DNA of 24,151 nt from JBDTDV01 sp039922875 (lineage in GTDB: Bacteria > Actinomycetota > Actinomycetes > Actinomycetales > Microbacteriaceae), in assembly GCA_039922875.1 (NCBI GenBank), contig JBDTDV010000054.1, forward strand, positions 1 to 24,151, given 5' to 3'. The number at the start of each line of letters is the position of its first letter. Position 1 is the stretch's first letter. Both the position numbers and the translations under genes were made by a program. The notes under the pieces are model-generated. The model did no database searches, was not told where the DNA came from, and saw only the letters and a program-made list of their open reading frames with translations. Below are positions 1-7,060 of this stretch, piece by piece.

Positions 1-1666
1 CCAGCCACGCACCCACCAGTTCAAGACCATCGACCTTCTCGACGGCTTCGCGAACCCGACGCAACCTCGCCCGTTGGCCGAGCGTGGCGAACGGCACCGC
101 GTTCATCCACCGAGTGCGCGCAACGCCGACAACTGCGGATGCCGCCAACGGTGTTTTCTGCGCGACGAGGCCCAAAAGAATCGACGCGTCCCGCAAGGCA
201 AGCGTGGTCATCGCCGCATCGTCGAGGCCGCCAGTGGAATCCGCCTGCGCCGCGCTGCCGTAGGACAGCCGCAGCACGTGCCGCCCCGGCCCCGCCAGCT
301 CAGCCACCCAGGGCCACTTCGCGCTCGCGTGGGTCAGGGCCTTTGCGCTGACAGCACGCGAAAGCCCGGATCCCGGCGCCGCAGCTCCCGACGCCGCAGC
401 TCCCGACGTCGCAGCTCCCGGCGCCGCAGTACCCGACGCCGCAGCTCCCGGCGCCGCAGTAGCCCGTGTCACCGGAGCGACCAGCACGCCGGTGCCGCGA
501 GGGGCGGAGTCCAGTTGCGGGGCATCGACGACCAAAGTCACGATCTCCACGCTGGTCGGCGCGGGCCAATCCAGCCCGGCCAACTCGGCCAGCCCGGGCA
601 GCCCGGGCAGCCCGGACAACTCGGCCAGCCCGGCCGGTTCAGCCGGCTCGGCCGGCTCGGCCGGGTCAGCTGGTTCCGTCGACGCGGGCGGGATGCGCGG
701 CGTGTCGCTTTCATTGGATCGCCGGTCGGGGATCCCGGCGAGCAGGCCCAGGGCCGTGGTTGCCCCGGTGGCGATCACGACGGCATCCGCATCGATCGTC
801 GTGCCGTCGGCCAGTTGCACTCGCCAGTCATCCGCACCGTGTGGCGAGTGTTCCGGAACGGCATCATCGGCCGTCGCGACCCGGCCGTCTCCGGCCGGAA
901 CCGCATCAGGCGCCGAGCTCTTCCAGAGGTGCGCAACGGGCGCGCCGGTACGCAGCTGTGCTCCGCGCGCGATGAGATCGTCGTGCAACGCATCGACCAG
1001 CCGCGACATCCCCCCGCTCACCCCGGCGACCCCAGACCCCGCCTTGGCGGCGGCACGAAGCTCGGTCACGGCGCCGGAGAGTGAGCCCTGCCTGGTCAGC
1101 GCCGGATTGAGCCCCGGCGCGATGGCGGCGACCTCCAGCTGGTCGGGATGGGCAGAGTAGACCCCCGTGGTGATCGGCGCGACCAGCCGCTCGACCACCC
1201 GGTTGCCCATCCGTCTGCGCACCAGAGCACCGAAGTTCTCCTCCTGGCCGATCTTCAGCACCGGCATCAGCCGGTCGAGGTAGGCGCGCAGGGCGCCGCG
1301 CCAGCCGATCGCGGCAATCACGTCGGTGGCCAGCGGCGAACCGGGGATGCCGAGAAGACCGGTCTTCGGCAGCGGTACCGTGACATCGGGCAAGGCGACC
1401 CAGGCGCCGGCGGGGTTCGGCGAGACGATGGCGCTCTCCAGGCCCAACTCCGCGAGCAGCGTTGCGACGTGTCCGCCGCGGATCGCGTAGCTCTCGGCGC
1501 CGGTATCCAGTCGGATGCCCGCGACCTCCCGCGCTGCAACCTGACCGCCGAAGGCATCCGTCGCCTCGAGCACCGTGACCGAGATGCCGGGACGCGCGCA
1601 ATCCCGTGCCGCGACGAGTCCGGCGACTCCGCCGCCGACCACGACGACCCGGAAGTCATCGTTCAT
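1..1666 (-). CDS. hemY: Protoporphyrinogen/coproporphyrinogen oxidase (HemY/CgoX family), 3' end beyond window
   Basis: FAD-dependent oxidase of late heme synthesis; in Actinobacteria this family usually oxidises coproporphyrinogen III to coproporphyrin III. The frame is open from ATG at 1666 to the window edge (555 residues seen). The N-terminus has the dinucleotide-binding glycine motif (G11-G-G13-V-A-G16) followed by an acidic strand end (VLEA). Further on are GAESYAIRGG and the family block LVAPITTGVYSAHPDQLEVAAI. The visible C-terminus (LELVGAWVAG) matches the family's last FAD-binding segment, so only a few residues are missing. The protein is about 80-100 residues longer than usual because of two in-frame low-complexity inserts, near residues 317-365 (Pro/Glu/Ala, then Leu/Gly/Pro) and 402-431 (Ala-rich, from a 15-bp repeat). 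Its start overlaps the hemE stop (ATGA), so the two are probably translationally coupled. Confidence 0.9.
   Translation of the reverse strand, partial: MNDDFRVVVVGGGVAGLVAARDCARPGISVTVLEATDAFGGQVAAREVAGIRLDTGAESYAIRGGHVATLLAELGLESAIVSPNPAGAWVALPDVTVPLPKTGLLGIPGSPLATDVIAAIGWRGALRAYLDRLMPVLKIGQEENFGALVRRRMGNRVVERLVAPITTGVYSAHPDQLEVAAIAPGLNPALTRQGSLSGAVTELRAAAKAGSGVAGVSGGMSRLVDALHDDLIARGAQLRTGAPVAHLWKSSAPDAVPAGDGRVATADDAVPEHSPHGADDWRVQLADGTTIDADAVVIATGATTALGLLAGIPDRRSNESDTPRIPPASTEPADPAEPAEPAEPAGLAELSGLPGLPGLAELAGLDWPAPTSVEIVTLVVDAPQLDSAPRGTGVLVAPVTRATAAPGAAASGTAAPGAATSGAAASGAAAPGSGLSRAVSAKALTHASAKWPWVAELAGPGRHVLRLSYGSAAQADSTGGLDDAAMTTLALRDASILLGLVAQKTPLAASAVVGVARTRWMNAVPFATLGQRARLRRVREAVEKVDGLELVGAWL
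375..464. repeat. Six tandem copies of a 15-bp unit inside hemY
   Basis: Consensus on the plus strand is GGCGCCGCAGCTCCC. Copies lie at 375-389, 390-404, 405-419, 420-434, 435-449 and 450-464 and differ at a few positions. Because 15 is a multiple of 3 the reading frame of hemY is kept, and the array encodes an Ala/Gly/Ser/Pro tract at about residues 402-431. It probably grew by replication slippage and may vary in copy number between strains. Confidence 0.9.
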
Positions 1667-2781
1667 GGGCGAAACCCGTGCGCCAGCTCGACGATCCGGG
1701 TGAGCACCGCGGGATCGGCATCCGGTGGCACCCCGTGACCGAGGTTGAGCACGTGCGCCGGCGCGACCCGTCCACGCTCGAGCACCTCGAGCACGTACGC
1801 CTGGAGCACAGCCCAGGGCGCGGCGAGCATTGCCGGATCGATATTGCCCTGCACCGGGACGACATTGCCCAGCCGCCGACTCGCCTCGTCCAGCGGTATC
1901 CGGTAATCGATGCCGACGACATCCGCCCCCACGTCGTGCATCGCCTTGAGCAGCTCTCCGGTGCCGACGCCGAAGTGCACGATCGGAACATTGCCGCCGC
2001 GTTCGGGCAGCGAGCCTGCGCCGTCCTGGACCGAATATGTCAGATCGCGCACGTGCGACAGCGCGCGGGCGGATGCCGGCGCGACGTAGCGCACATAATC
2101 GGCCACGGACAGCGAACCGGCCCAGGAGTCGAAGAGTTGCGCGGCGCTTGCACCGGCGAGCACCTGAGCCCGCAGGAAGATGCCGGTGACATCCGCGGTC
2201 CAGTCCATCAGGGCTGACCACGCATCCGGGTCCGCGTGCATCATGCTCCTGGCCCGCAAATGGTCCTTGGACGGTCCGCCCTCGACCAGGTAGGCGGCCA
2301 GGGTGAACGGAGCGCCGGCGAAGCCGATCAGCGGTGTGGCGCCGAGCTCGGCGACGCTGCGGCGTACTCCTTCGGTGATCGGGGCCAGCGGGTCGGCATC
2401 GGGGGCGTCGAGGATGGGCAAGGCTGCGACATCCGCAGCGGTGCGCACCGGGGCGCCCAGGACCGGACCGGTGCCAGGGACAATGTCCACATCGACTCCG
2501 GCAAGCTTCAGCGGGACCACGATGTCGCTGAAAAAGATCGCCGCGTCAACGCCGTGCCGCCGAACCGGTTGCAGGGTGATCTCGCTCGCCATGACCGGGT
2601 CCAGGCAGGCGTCCAGCATCCGGGTTCCCTGCCGAAGTTCTCGGTACTCCGGCAGCGACCGGCCGGCCTGCCGCATATACCAGACCGGCGTACTCTCAGG
2701 CCGCTGACCGTGATACGCGCGGATCAGCGAGGACGAAGCGGTGCCCGCCGCGACGAGGGGATGCGCGGAGTCGAGATTCAC
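1663..2781 (-). CDS. hemE: Uroporphyrinogen decarboxylase
   Basis: Cytosolic enzyme that decarboxylates the four acetate side chains of uroporphyrinogen III to give coproporphyrinogen III. At 372 aa it is a normal length. The N-terminal signature PVWYMRQAGR is at residues 32-41, and the conserved catalytic aspartate lies in AIFFSDIVVP (D86). Later family blocks include GFAGAPFTLAAYLVEGG and the C-terminal LGHGVPPDADP. The start is GTG at 2781. A -10-like CAGGAT ends 6 nt upstream, so the message is probably leaderless. The stop overlaps the hemY start by 4 nt. It is divergent from hemA across a 79-bp gap, so one intergenic region probably controls both arms of the heme block. Confidence 0.96.
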   Translation of the reverse strand: MNLDSAHPLVAAGTASSSLIRAYHGQRPESTPVWYMRQAGRSLPEYRELRQGTRMLDACLDPVMASEITLQPVRRHGVDAAIFFSDIVVPLKLAGVDVDIVPGTGPVLGAPVRTAADVAALPILDAPDADPLAPITEGVRRSVAELGATPLIGFAGAPFTLAAYLVEGGPSKDHLRARSMMHADPDAWSALMDWTADVTGIFLRAQVLAGASAAQLFDSWAGSLSVADYVRYVAPASARALSHVRDLTYSVQDGAGSLPERGGNVPIVHFGVGTGELLKAMHDVGADVVGIDYRIPLDEASRRLGNVVPVQGNIDPAMLAAPWAVLQAYVLEVLERGRVAPAHVLNLGHGVPPDADPAVLTRIVELAHGFRP

Positions 2782-2860
2782 GCTTCCATCCTGTCAAACA
2801 ATCCTGCTCACCCGCACCGGCTGGTTCGATACCGGGCGAGCACGAGCCTAGGATGAAGGC
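2782..2860. promoter_or_regulatory. Divergent hemE/hemA promoter region
   Basis: This 79-bp gap has mirror-image start regions. On the plus strand TAGGAT (2849-2854) is followed by 6 nt and the hemA GTG. A weak -35-like TTCGAT lies at 2825-2830 with an 18-nt spacer. On the minus strand CAGGAT (2793-2788) is followed by 6 nt and the hemE GTG. A -10 box ending 6 nt before the start codon places the transcription start at the first codon, the usual geometry of leaderless actinobacterial genes. There is no properly spaced Shine-Dalgarno sequence for hemA. Confidence 0.6.
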
Positions 2861-4213
2861 GTGCTTATCTGCGTGACCGCAAGTCACAAGACGGCCAGCT
2901 TCGAACTGCTCGAGCGGCTGTCGATCGTCGACGGCGTCGCAGAGACCTTGACCGCTACTACCGCCTTTGTTTCCGGAGCGGTGCTGGTGGCAACCTGCAA
3001 TCGGTTCGAGGCGTATGTCGATGCCGACATCGGATCGACCTCGGCGGACAGCATCCACGACATCGTTCTGAACCGGGTGATCGAGGTGATCGGCGGCGAT
3101 TCCGACCTCGACCGGGAGGCCATCCGCGACTCTCTCGCAGTGCGGGTCGGCAAAGCGGCGGCGGAGCATCTGTTCGCCGTGGCATCCGGCCTGGAATCGG
3201 TGGTGGTCGGCGAGGGCGAGGTCGCCGGGCAAGTTCGCCGCGCACTGGAATCCGCCCGGCGCAACGGCACGACCACACCGCTACTGGAACGTCTCTTTCA
3301 ACGCGCGTCGCAGACCTCCCGCGGCGTCAAAAACCGCACCGGAATCGGCTCCGTCGGCCGATCGCTGGTGCGGCTCGCACTCGACCTCGCCGAAACCCGG
3401 GTATCCGACTGGGCGCAAACACGGGTGCTGCTGGTGGGAACCGGCCGATACGCCGGCGCCTGCCTCGCGGCACTTCGCGATCGCGGAGTCAGCGACATCC
3501 GGGTCTATTCACCGTCGGGGCGCGCGGCGCATTTCGCCGCGTCGCACGCGCTTGGCACCGCGGATGCCGGCCGGCTGCCCTTCGAAGTGGCCGCCGCAGA
3601 CATCGTGGTCACCTGCACCATAGCGGCAGAACCGGTGCTGGATGCGAGCGTGTTGGCCGCAGGCCGAGGCGTTCCGAATGCACCCGATCCGGCGTCGGCA
3701 CCCCGCGCGGGCTCCGTCGCTACGACCGCCACCACCGACCCTCGGCAGCTGATCATCGACCTCGGTTTACCGCGCAACGTGAACCCCGATGTTGCGACGC
3801 TCCCGGGTGTGGAACTGCTCGACCTCGAGACCATCCGGTTGCACGCGCCGCTCGAGGAGTTGAACGCCTCGAGCCAGGCCAGACAAATCGTTGAGCACGC
3901 GGCAAACCGATTCGCCACCGGCACCGAGGAGCGCAGCATCACACCGGCCGTTGTTGCGCTTCGAAAGCACGTTTATGACGCGCTCGACGCCGAAATCGAG
4001 CGCGCCAGGGCCCGCGGCGACGACGGCGAGACCGAGGCCGCCCTGCGACATCTTGCCGGCGTGCTGTTGCACGGTCCCATGGTCCGGGCGAGGGAACTCG
4101 CCCGCGCCGGGGATCAGGCAGAATTCGTGGCCGGGCTCGATGCCGTCTTCGGGATCAACCTGAACAGCACGACGAACCACCTTCAGAGCGAGAATCAGTC
4201 GGAGGCATCCTGA
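2861..4213 (+). CDS. hemA: Glutamyl-tRNA reductase
   Basis: Reduces glutamyl-tRNA(Glu) with NADPH to glutamate-1-semialdehyde, the first committed step of C5 tetrapyrrole synthesis. The 450-aa protein begins with the family N-terminus MLICVTASHKTASFELLERL. It carries the catalytic cysteine in ATCNRFE (C46) and the block ASGLESVVVGEGEVAGQVRRAL. A Rossmann segment follows (VLLVGTGRYAG), and the C-terminal dimerisation helix region holds the RITPAVVALR-like SITPAVVALRKHV. The start is GTG, supported by the conserved N-terminus and a TAGGAT box 6 nt upstream. A low-conservation Ala/Pro/Thr stretch (about residues 265-290) interrupts the NADPH-binding domain. The stop overlaps the next gene's start (TGATG). 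Confidence 0.95.
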   Translation: MLICVTASHKTASFELLERLSIVDGVAETLTATTAFVSGAVLVATCNRFEAYVDADIGSTSADSIHDIVLNRVIEVIGGDSDLDREAIRDSLAVRVGKAAAEHLFAVASGLESVVVGEGEVAGQVRRALESARRNGTTTPLLERLFQRASQTSRGVKNRTGIGSVGRSLVRLALDLAETRVSDWAQTRVLLVGTGRYAGACLAALRDRGVSDIRVYSPSGRAAHFAASHALGTADAGRLPFEVAAADIVVTCTIAAEPVLDASVLAAGRGVPNAPDPASAPRAGSVATTATTDPRQLIIDLGLPRNVNPDVATLPGVELLDLETIRLHAPLEELNASSQARQIVEHAANRFATGTEERSITPAVVALRKHVYDALDAEIERARARGDDGETEAALRHLAGVLLHGPMVRARELARAGDQAEFVAGLDAVFGINLNSTTNHLQSENQSEAS

Positions 4214-4932
4214 TGACAGACAACCAGCAGACAGTCCTGGTCGGCGATCGAGACGGCGAGCCCCCCATCACCAAGGTGGTTACCGTGCAGCTGACCGCTG
4301 ATCCGGATGCGGATATCAGCCCGGACAACGGCGCGCACCTGCCCTACGACGCGGTGCTGTTGAAAGCCGACCGGCTGGTCCTGCGCCCCTTGATCGAAGC
4401 CGAGCTCCTCGACGCGGACGCCGCCCGCGACAATAACCAAGAAGAGATCGAGCGCTACCTGCTCTGGGAAGTTCGCGACCGCGACCAGACCGCGAAAAGC
4501 CTCGCCAAACACCGGGCGATGAAGCGGCTGAAGAAGGATAAGGACGGTCTGGTCTACGCGGTAGAGTTCCCTGATCCGGCGGGCGGACCCGGCCGCTCGG
4601 TGGGCAAGATCAGCCTCCAGGTCAAGAGCGCCGTCGACGGTCAGTTCGAAGTCGGCTGGGTCTTCCACCCGGCCGCACACGGACGGGGCTTCGCGACCGA
4701 GGCCGCCCGTGCCGTGCTCGGATTGTGCTTCGACACCCTCGGCGCGCATCGCGTGCGAGCCGAGCTCGACCCGCGCAACGAGGCGTCGGCTCGGCTGTGC
4801 GGCATCCTCGGTATGCGCAAGGAAGCGCACTTCGTGGACGACCAGTTCTTCCAGGGCGAATGGACCGACACCGTCATCTACGCGATCCTCGCGGACGAGT
4901 GGCGCCAGCGCCAATTCCCGCCCGCCGAGTAA
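4213..4932 (+). CDS. GNAT-family N-acetyltransferase (RimJ/RimL-like)
   Basis: A 239-aa protein with an N-terminal extension of about 50 residues unlike usual GNAT proteins, then the RimJ/RimL pattern ADRLVLRPL (52-60). The acetyl-CoA-binding motif A lies around 153-170 (HPAAHGRGFATEAARAVLG), followed by HRVRAELDPRNEASARLCGILGMRKEAHF, typical of the family. The substrate cannot be read from the sequence; protein N-termini, antibiotics or small amines are all possible. Its ATG shares one base with the hemA stop and a GGAGG lies at 4201-4205 within the hemA 3' end. It is therefore translated from the same message as hemA. Whether it acts on heme synthesis is unknown. Confidence 0.85.
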   Translation: MTDNQQTVLVGDRDGEPPITKVVTVQLTADPDADISPDNGAHLPYDAVLLKADRLVLRPLIEAELLDADAARDNNQEEIERYLLWEVRDRDQTAKSLAKHRAMKRLKKDKDGLVYAVEFPDPAGGPGRSVGKISLQVKSAVDGQFEVGWVFHPAAHGRGFATEAARAVLGLCFDTLGAHRVRAELDPRNEASARLCGILGMRKEAHFVDDQFFQGEWTDTVIYAILADEWRQRQFPPAE

Positions 4933-4968
4933 CCCCCCTGCGTATCCCGCTACCCCCTGCTTGCCCCG

Positions 4969-5026
4969 CTGCCCCCGCTGAGCCGCTACCCCCTGCCCCC
5001 CCTGCCCCCGCTGAGCCGCTACCCCC
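4969..5026. repeat. 33-bp tandem duplication downstream of the GNAT gene
   Basis: A 25-bp stretch beginning CTGCCCCCGCTGAGCC at 4969 recurs at 5002, a period of 33 bp, in a C-rich tract between two convergent genes. It runs directly into the left arm of the palindromic element at 5026. Confidence 0.7.
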
Positions 5027-5089
5027 GCTGAGGTGCATTCTTCTGCTAGTTCGAGCGCCGCTGCACTAGCAAATGCATGCACCTCAGCG
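5026..5089. repeat. 64-bp palindromic intergenic element, copy 1
   Basis: The outer arms CGCTGAGGTGCA (5026-5037) and TGCACCTCAGCG (5078-5089) pair perfectly, and pairing extends to 15 bp with the flanks (5024-5038 with 5077-5091). Inside is a second stem, TGCTAGT (5044-5050) with ACTAGCA (5065-5071). A related 64-bp element with the same arms and with TTCTGCTAGTT at the same offset of 15 bp lies at 10377-10440. Both copies sit between convergent gene ends, where a strong stem-loop could stop transcription from both sides, although there is no T-tract. Confidence 0.75.
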
Positions 5090-5122
5090 GGTGGGGTGGA
5101 GTGGTGCGGGGGATGCGAGGGG

Positions 5123-5929
5123 TCAGGTTTGGAAGACGTCGTTGAGGGTTACCGTCTGCAGTTGGCGTTGGTGGATGATGTCCACCAGTCGTGAGTACAC
5201 CGTGGTCACCGGGAGATAGTTCGCGTGCCCGATCACGATGTGCTGCGGCAAGAACCAAGTGTCGGCGAACTGGACCACCTGCTCCGGCGTGATCAACCCT
5301 GAGTCCGAGAGGCTGCCGTACCACAGGACCGGCGCGGTGTAGCCGATGCTCGAGGCCACGGACTCGGTCCGCGAATTCGTATACCCGTACGGTGGCCGGT
5401 AGAACGGTGCTGCCGTGACGCCGTAGGTATTTTTAATGAAGTCCGCGTTGGACTGGAGCTCGTGAATGATCCCGGCTGACGAGAGCTCGGTCAGGTCAGC
5501 GTGTGAAAACGTGTGGTTGCCGAGTTGCACCTGCCCGCTTTCCACCAGAGGTCGAAGCGCGGGAGCGTTGTCGAGCCAGGACGGATACGTCCCGTTGAGG
5601 AAGAAGGTCAGTCGCACTCCGCTGTCTTTGGCGAACTGGGCGTAGGCGGCGACGACTTGGGAGTTCGACCCATCGTCCACCGTCCAGGCGAGATGGTTAC
5701 CCTCGCCCGGCAGCTCGGTGATCCGGCCGCCCGGCAACGGGACCTTTTTCAGCAGTGGAACCGGAGCCCCGATGGTCGCGGGGGTTGGCCGCGGCGTCGG
5801 GGTCGGAGTCGGGGTCGGGGTGAATACGGATGCCGTCGGCGAAGCAGCTCGCCCTCTTTCGGCCGCGCACCCGGTGAGTGATACGACTGCAGCGGCGGCG
5901 ATACTCGTCAGCAGACTCCGTCGATCCAC
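5123..5929 (-). CDS. Polysaccharide deacetylase (NodB domain) lipoprotein
   Basis: A predicted exported, lipid-anchored deacetylase of carbohydrate esterase family 4 that probably acts on cell-wall or surface polysaccharide N-acetyl groups. The 268-aa protein begins DRRSLLTS, a twin-arginine-like start, then a hydrophobic segment ending in lipobox LTGC (C21). A Pro/Thr linker covers residues about 37-50. The NodB motifs are visible: WTVDDG (D85, D86), the metal-binding HTFSH (H139, H143) and RPPYGYTN (178-185). The last motif is degenerate (IVIGHAN rather than the usual LLHD-type), so metal binding looks intact but activity on a standard substrate is uncertain. The start is GTG, with a TAGAGT box 6 nt upstream. 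Confidence 0.88.
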   Translation of the reverse strand: MDRRSLLTSIAAAAVVSLTGCAAERGRAASPTASVFTPTPTPTPTPRPTPATIGAPVPLLKKVPLPGGRITELPGEGNHLAWTVDDGSNSQVVAAYAQFAKDSGVRLTFFLNGTYPSWLDNAPALRPLVESGQVQLGNHTFSHADLTELSSAGIIHELQSNADFIKNTYGVTAAPFYRPPYGYTNSRTESVASSIGYTAPVLWYGSLSDSGLITPEQVVQFADTWFLPQHIVIGHANYLPVTTVYSRLVDIIHQRQLQTVTLNDVFQT

Positions 5930-5935
5930 ATCCGA

Positions 5936-5941
5936 ACTCTA
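5936..5941 (-). promoter_or_regulatory. -10 box of a probable leaderless transcript (deacetylase)
   Basis: TAGAGT on the minus strand ends 6 nt before the GTG start at 5929 and fits the actinobacterial TANNNT -10 pattern. No convincing -35 is seen. The 57-bp repeat element lies immediately upstream. Confidence 0.5.
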
Positions 5942-5953
5942 ACGGATTTCACC

Positions 5954-6010
5954 CGAGACCCGAGTTTTTGCGGGTGCGCGTCGAACACACCCACAATAAG
6001 GCCGGACTCG
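5954..6010. repeat. 57-bp dispersed imperfect palindrome, copy 1
   Basis: Left block of 22 bp (5954-5975, beginning CGAGACCCGAGTTTTTGC), a 10-bp centre (5976-5985) and a right block of 25 bp (5986-6010, ending AGGCCGGACTCG). The left block is identical to 21559-21580. The right block differs from 21591-21615 at two positions, while the 10-bp centre is wholly different but of the same length. The arms pair imperfectly with each other (about 16 of 22). It lies between the 5' end of the deacetylase gene and the 3' end of the methyltransferase pseudogene. Confidence 0.75.
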
Positions 6011-6023
6011 GCGACGGGGGGGG

Positions 6024-6666
6024 TTAGGGGCGGAGCGCGCGGGTCGCGACGGCCAGGTCGAAGATCGCCTGCCGGGACATGGGCTGCCGCCACCGGAACC
6101 TCTGATGCTGCACCTCGCCGAACGGCGCTCCGATCGTCGGCGCGTCGCTGTCGAAGGAGCGCTCCCTGGCTTCGGTGATGATCTCGCCGCTTCGGTGATG
6201 ATCGCGCCGAGTTGCGCCACCCAGTCGACGCGTTCATCGCGGATGTTCCAGATCAGCCCGAGGGTCCCGCCCGGCCGCAGCACCCGGGTGACTTCCGGTA
6301 TCGCGCGGACCGGATCAACCCAGTGCCAGGCCTGCGCGACCAGCACGGCATCCACGCTCGCAGCCGGCAACGGGATGTCCTCGGCAACGCCGTCGAGCAC
6401 TGTCGCGGCCGGGATCGCGCGGCTCAACTGCACCTGCATCTCGGGAAGCGGCTCGACGGCGACGACCTCGAGCCCCTGGTCCACGAGCTGTCGGCTCAGC
6501 TTTCGGTGCCCGCACCGAGGTCGAGAACCCGACCGTGTCCGGCACGGATGCCCGGCGGCAGCATCCATCGCACCGCGGCTTCCGGATATCCGGGCCGCCC
6601 GCGCTCATACCCCTCCGCGGCGCTCTCGAACGATAACGCGTGCCGGCCCCACGATTGCCCATCCAC
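6024..6666 (-). pseudogene. Class I SAM-dependent methyltransferase, broken by two frameshifts
   Basis: The coding pieces join into a UbiE/Methyltransf_11-like enzyme. Piece one starts at GTG 6666 (GGAG 5' of it) and reads SFESAAEGYERGRPGYPEAAVRWMLPPG to VLDLGAGTES, then a stop. Piece two, in another frame, reads LVDQGLEVVAVEPLPEMQ to VLRPGGTLGLIWNIRDERVDWVAQLGAIITEA. Piece three reads RERSFDSDAP to ATRALRP and a stop at 6024-6026. The first break is one missing G in the SAM motif (ACCGAAAGC where ACCGGAAAGC would give VLDLGAGTGKLSRQL). The second is a 20-bp tandem duplication (6169-6188 and 6189-6208, one mismatch). Reversing both gives a 207-codon frame. It is unlikely to make an active enzyme. 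Confidence 0.85.
6169..6208. repeat. 20-bp tandem duplication that breaks the methyltransferase frame
   Basis: GCTTCGGTGATGATCTCGCC (6169-6188) and the adjacent 6189-6208 copy differ at one base. As 20 is not a multiple of 3, the duplication shifts the frame. Removing one copy restores the family-like C-terminus. Confidence 0.9.
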
Positions 6667-6750
6667 CGCTCCAGCCTCTCACTCGTCGGGAGCCAGCGCC
6701 CCGACTGCCGGATGCCATCCGCAGATCCCGCGTGGCCCGGGCCGTAAATC

Positions 6751-6868
6751 AGGCCGGTGAACCCCAGGCCGGTGAACCACAACCCGGTGGACCAGGCCGG
6801 TGAACCCCAGGCCGGTGAACCAGGCCGGCGAACCCGCCGCAGGTGGACCAGGGCCGGTGAACCCGCCG
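6751..6868. repeat. Degenerate 13-15-bp tandem repeat, about seven copies
   Basis: Core AGGCCGGTGAACC recurs at 6751, 6766, 6794, 6809 and, with changes, at 6781, 6822 and 6850. It fills the space between the methyltransferase pseudogene and the tRNA-like gene. Frames through it give only repetitive peptides, so I treat it as non-coding. Confidence 0.8.
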
Positions 6869-6877
6869 ATGGGCGGG
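6862..6877 (-). terminator. Small GC hairpin 3' of the tRNA-like gene
   Basis: On the minus strand CCCGCC-CATC-GGCGGG forms a 6-bp stem with a 4-nt loop starting 13 nt past the CCA end. It is followed by only two T residues, so it is a weak terminator candidate or an end-processing signal. Confidence 0.35.
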
Positions 6878-6890
6878 CGCCGAGAGGAGG

Positions 6891-6965
6891 TGGAGCGAGT
6901 GGCAGGAGTTGAACACTGCGTCTTCGACCGGGAAGGCCGACATTCTGACGTTGAAATACACTCGC
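6891..6965 (-). tRNA. tRNA-Gly-like gene with non-canonical D and T arms, encoded CCA
   Basis: On the minus strand 75 nt fold as a tRNA. The acceptor GCGAGTG/CACTCGC pairs 7 of 7 and is followed by TCCA (discriminator T plus encoded CCA). The anticodon arm is TCGGC-CTTCCCG-GTCGA with T33 and anticodon TCC (Gly). The T loop TTCAACT fits TTCRANY. The general order resembles bacterial tRNA-Gly of the GCGGGYGTAGTTCAATGGTAG type. Oddities: the first D-stem pair is T-T; the D loop AACGTCA lacks the G18-G19 pair; position 37 is C rather than a purine; the T stem GCAG(T)G/CCTGC pairs only if one T is bulged. A strong promoter precedes it and glyS lies 219 bp upstream on the same strand. It may be a decaying tRNA-Gly or a specialised glycine carrier not meant for the ribosome. 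The acceptor stem is fully paired although it differs from the usual sequence, which argues for past or present selection. Confidence 0.55.
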
Positions 6966-6985
6966 ACGCGGTACTACGCGCTTCG

Positions 6986-7015
6986 AATATAGCGGTCAGC
7001 ACGCCCGGCGCGCAA
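6986..7015 (-). promoter_or_regulatory. Promoter of the tRNA-Gly-like gene
   Basis: Minus strand: -35 TTGCGC (7015-7010), 18-nt spacer, -10 TATATT (6991-6986). The -10 box is very AT-rich for this genome. The predicted start near 6979 gives a leader of about 14 nt before the tRNA 5' end at 6965, ordinary tRNA gene geometry. Confidence 0.6.
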
Positions 7016-7060
7016 CGCTGACACCCGCGCCGGATTCCGTCCCGCGGGATTTGCATCGCT

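Noticed and set aside
74..1160. Overlapping plus-strand frames at the left edge, including Arg/Ser-rich peptides
   Set aside because: They are antisense to hemY and their repetitive peptides come from the 15-bp repeat and neighbouring low-complexity DNA.
5026..5089. Insertion sequence or attachment site
   Set aside because: The element is only 64 bp, shows no flanking target duplication that I can see and no transposase is nearby, so I call it a palindromic repeat.
4933..5122. Intrinsic terminator with a T-tract after the GNAT gene
   Set aside because: There is a strong stem but no run of T on either strand, so I only suggest a possible terminator role within the repeat entry.
6749..6967. 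Small minus-strand frame running through the tRNA-like gene
   Set aside because: Most of it is the 13-15-bp repeat read as HRPG-type peptides, and its start lies inside the tRNA fold; the RNA explanation fits better.
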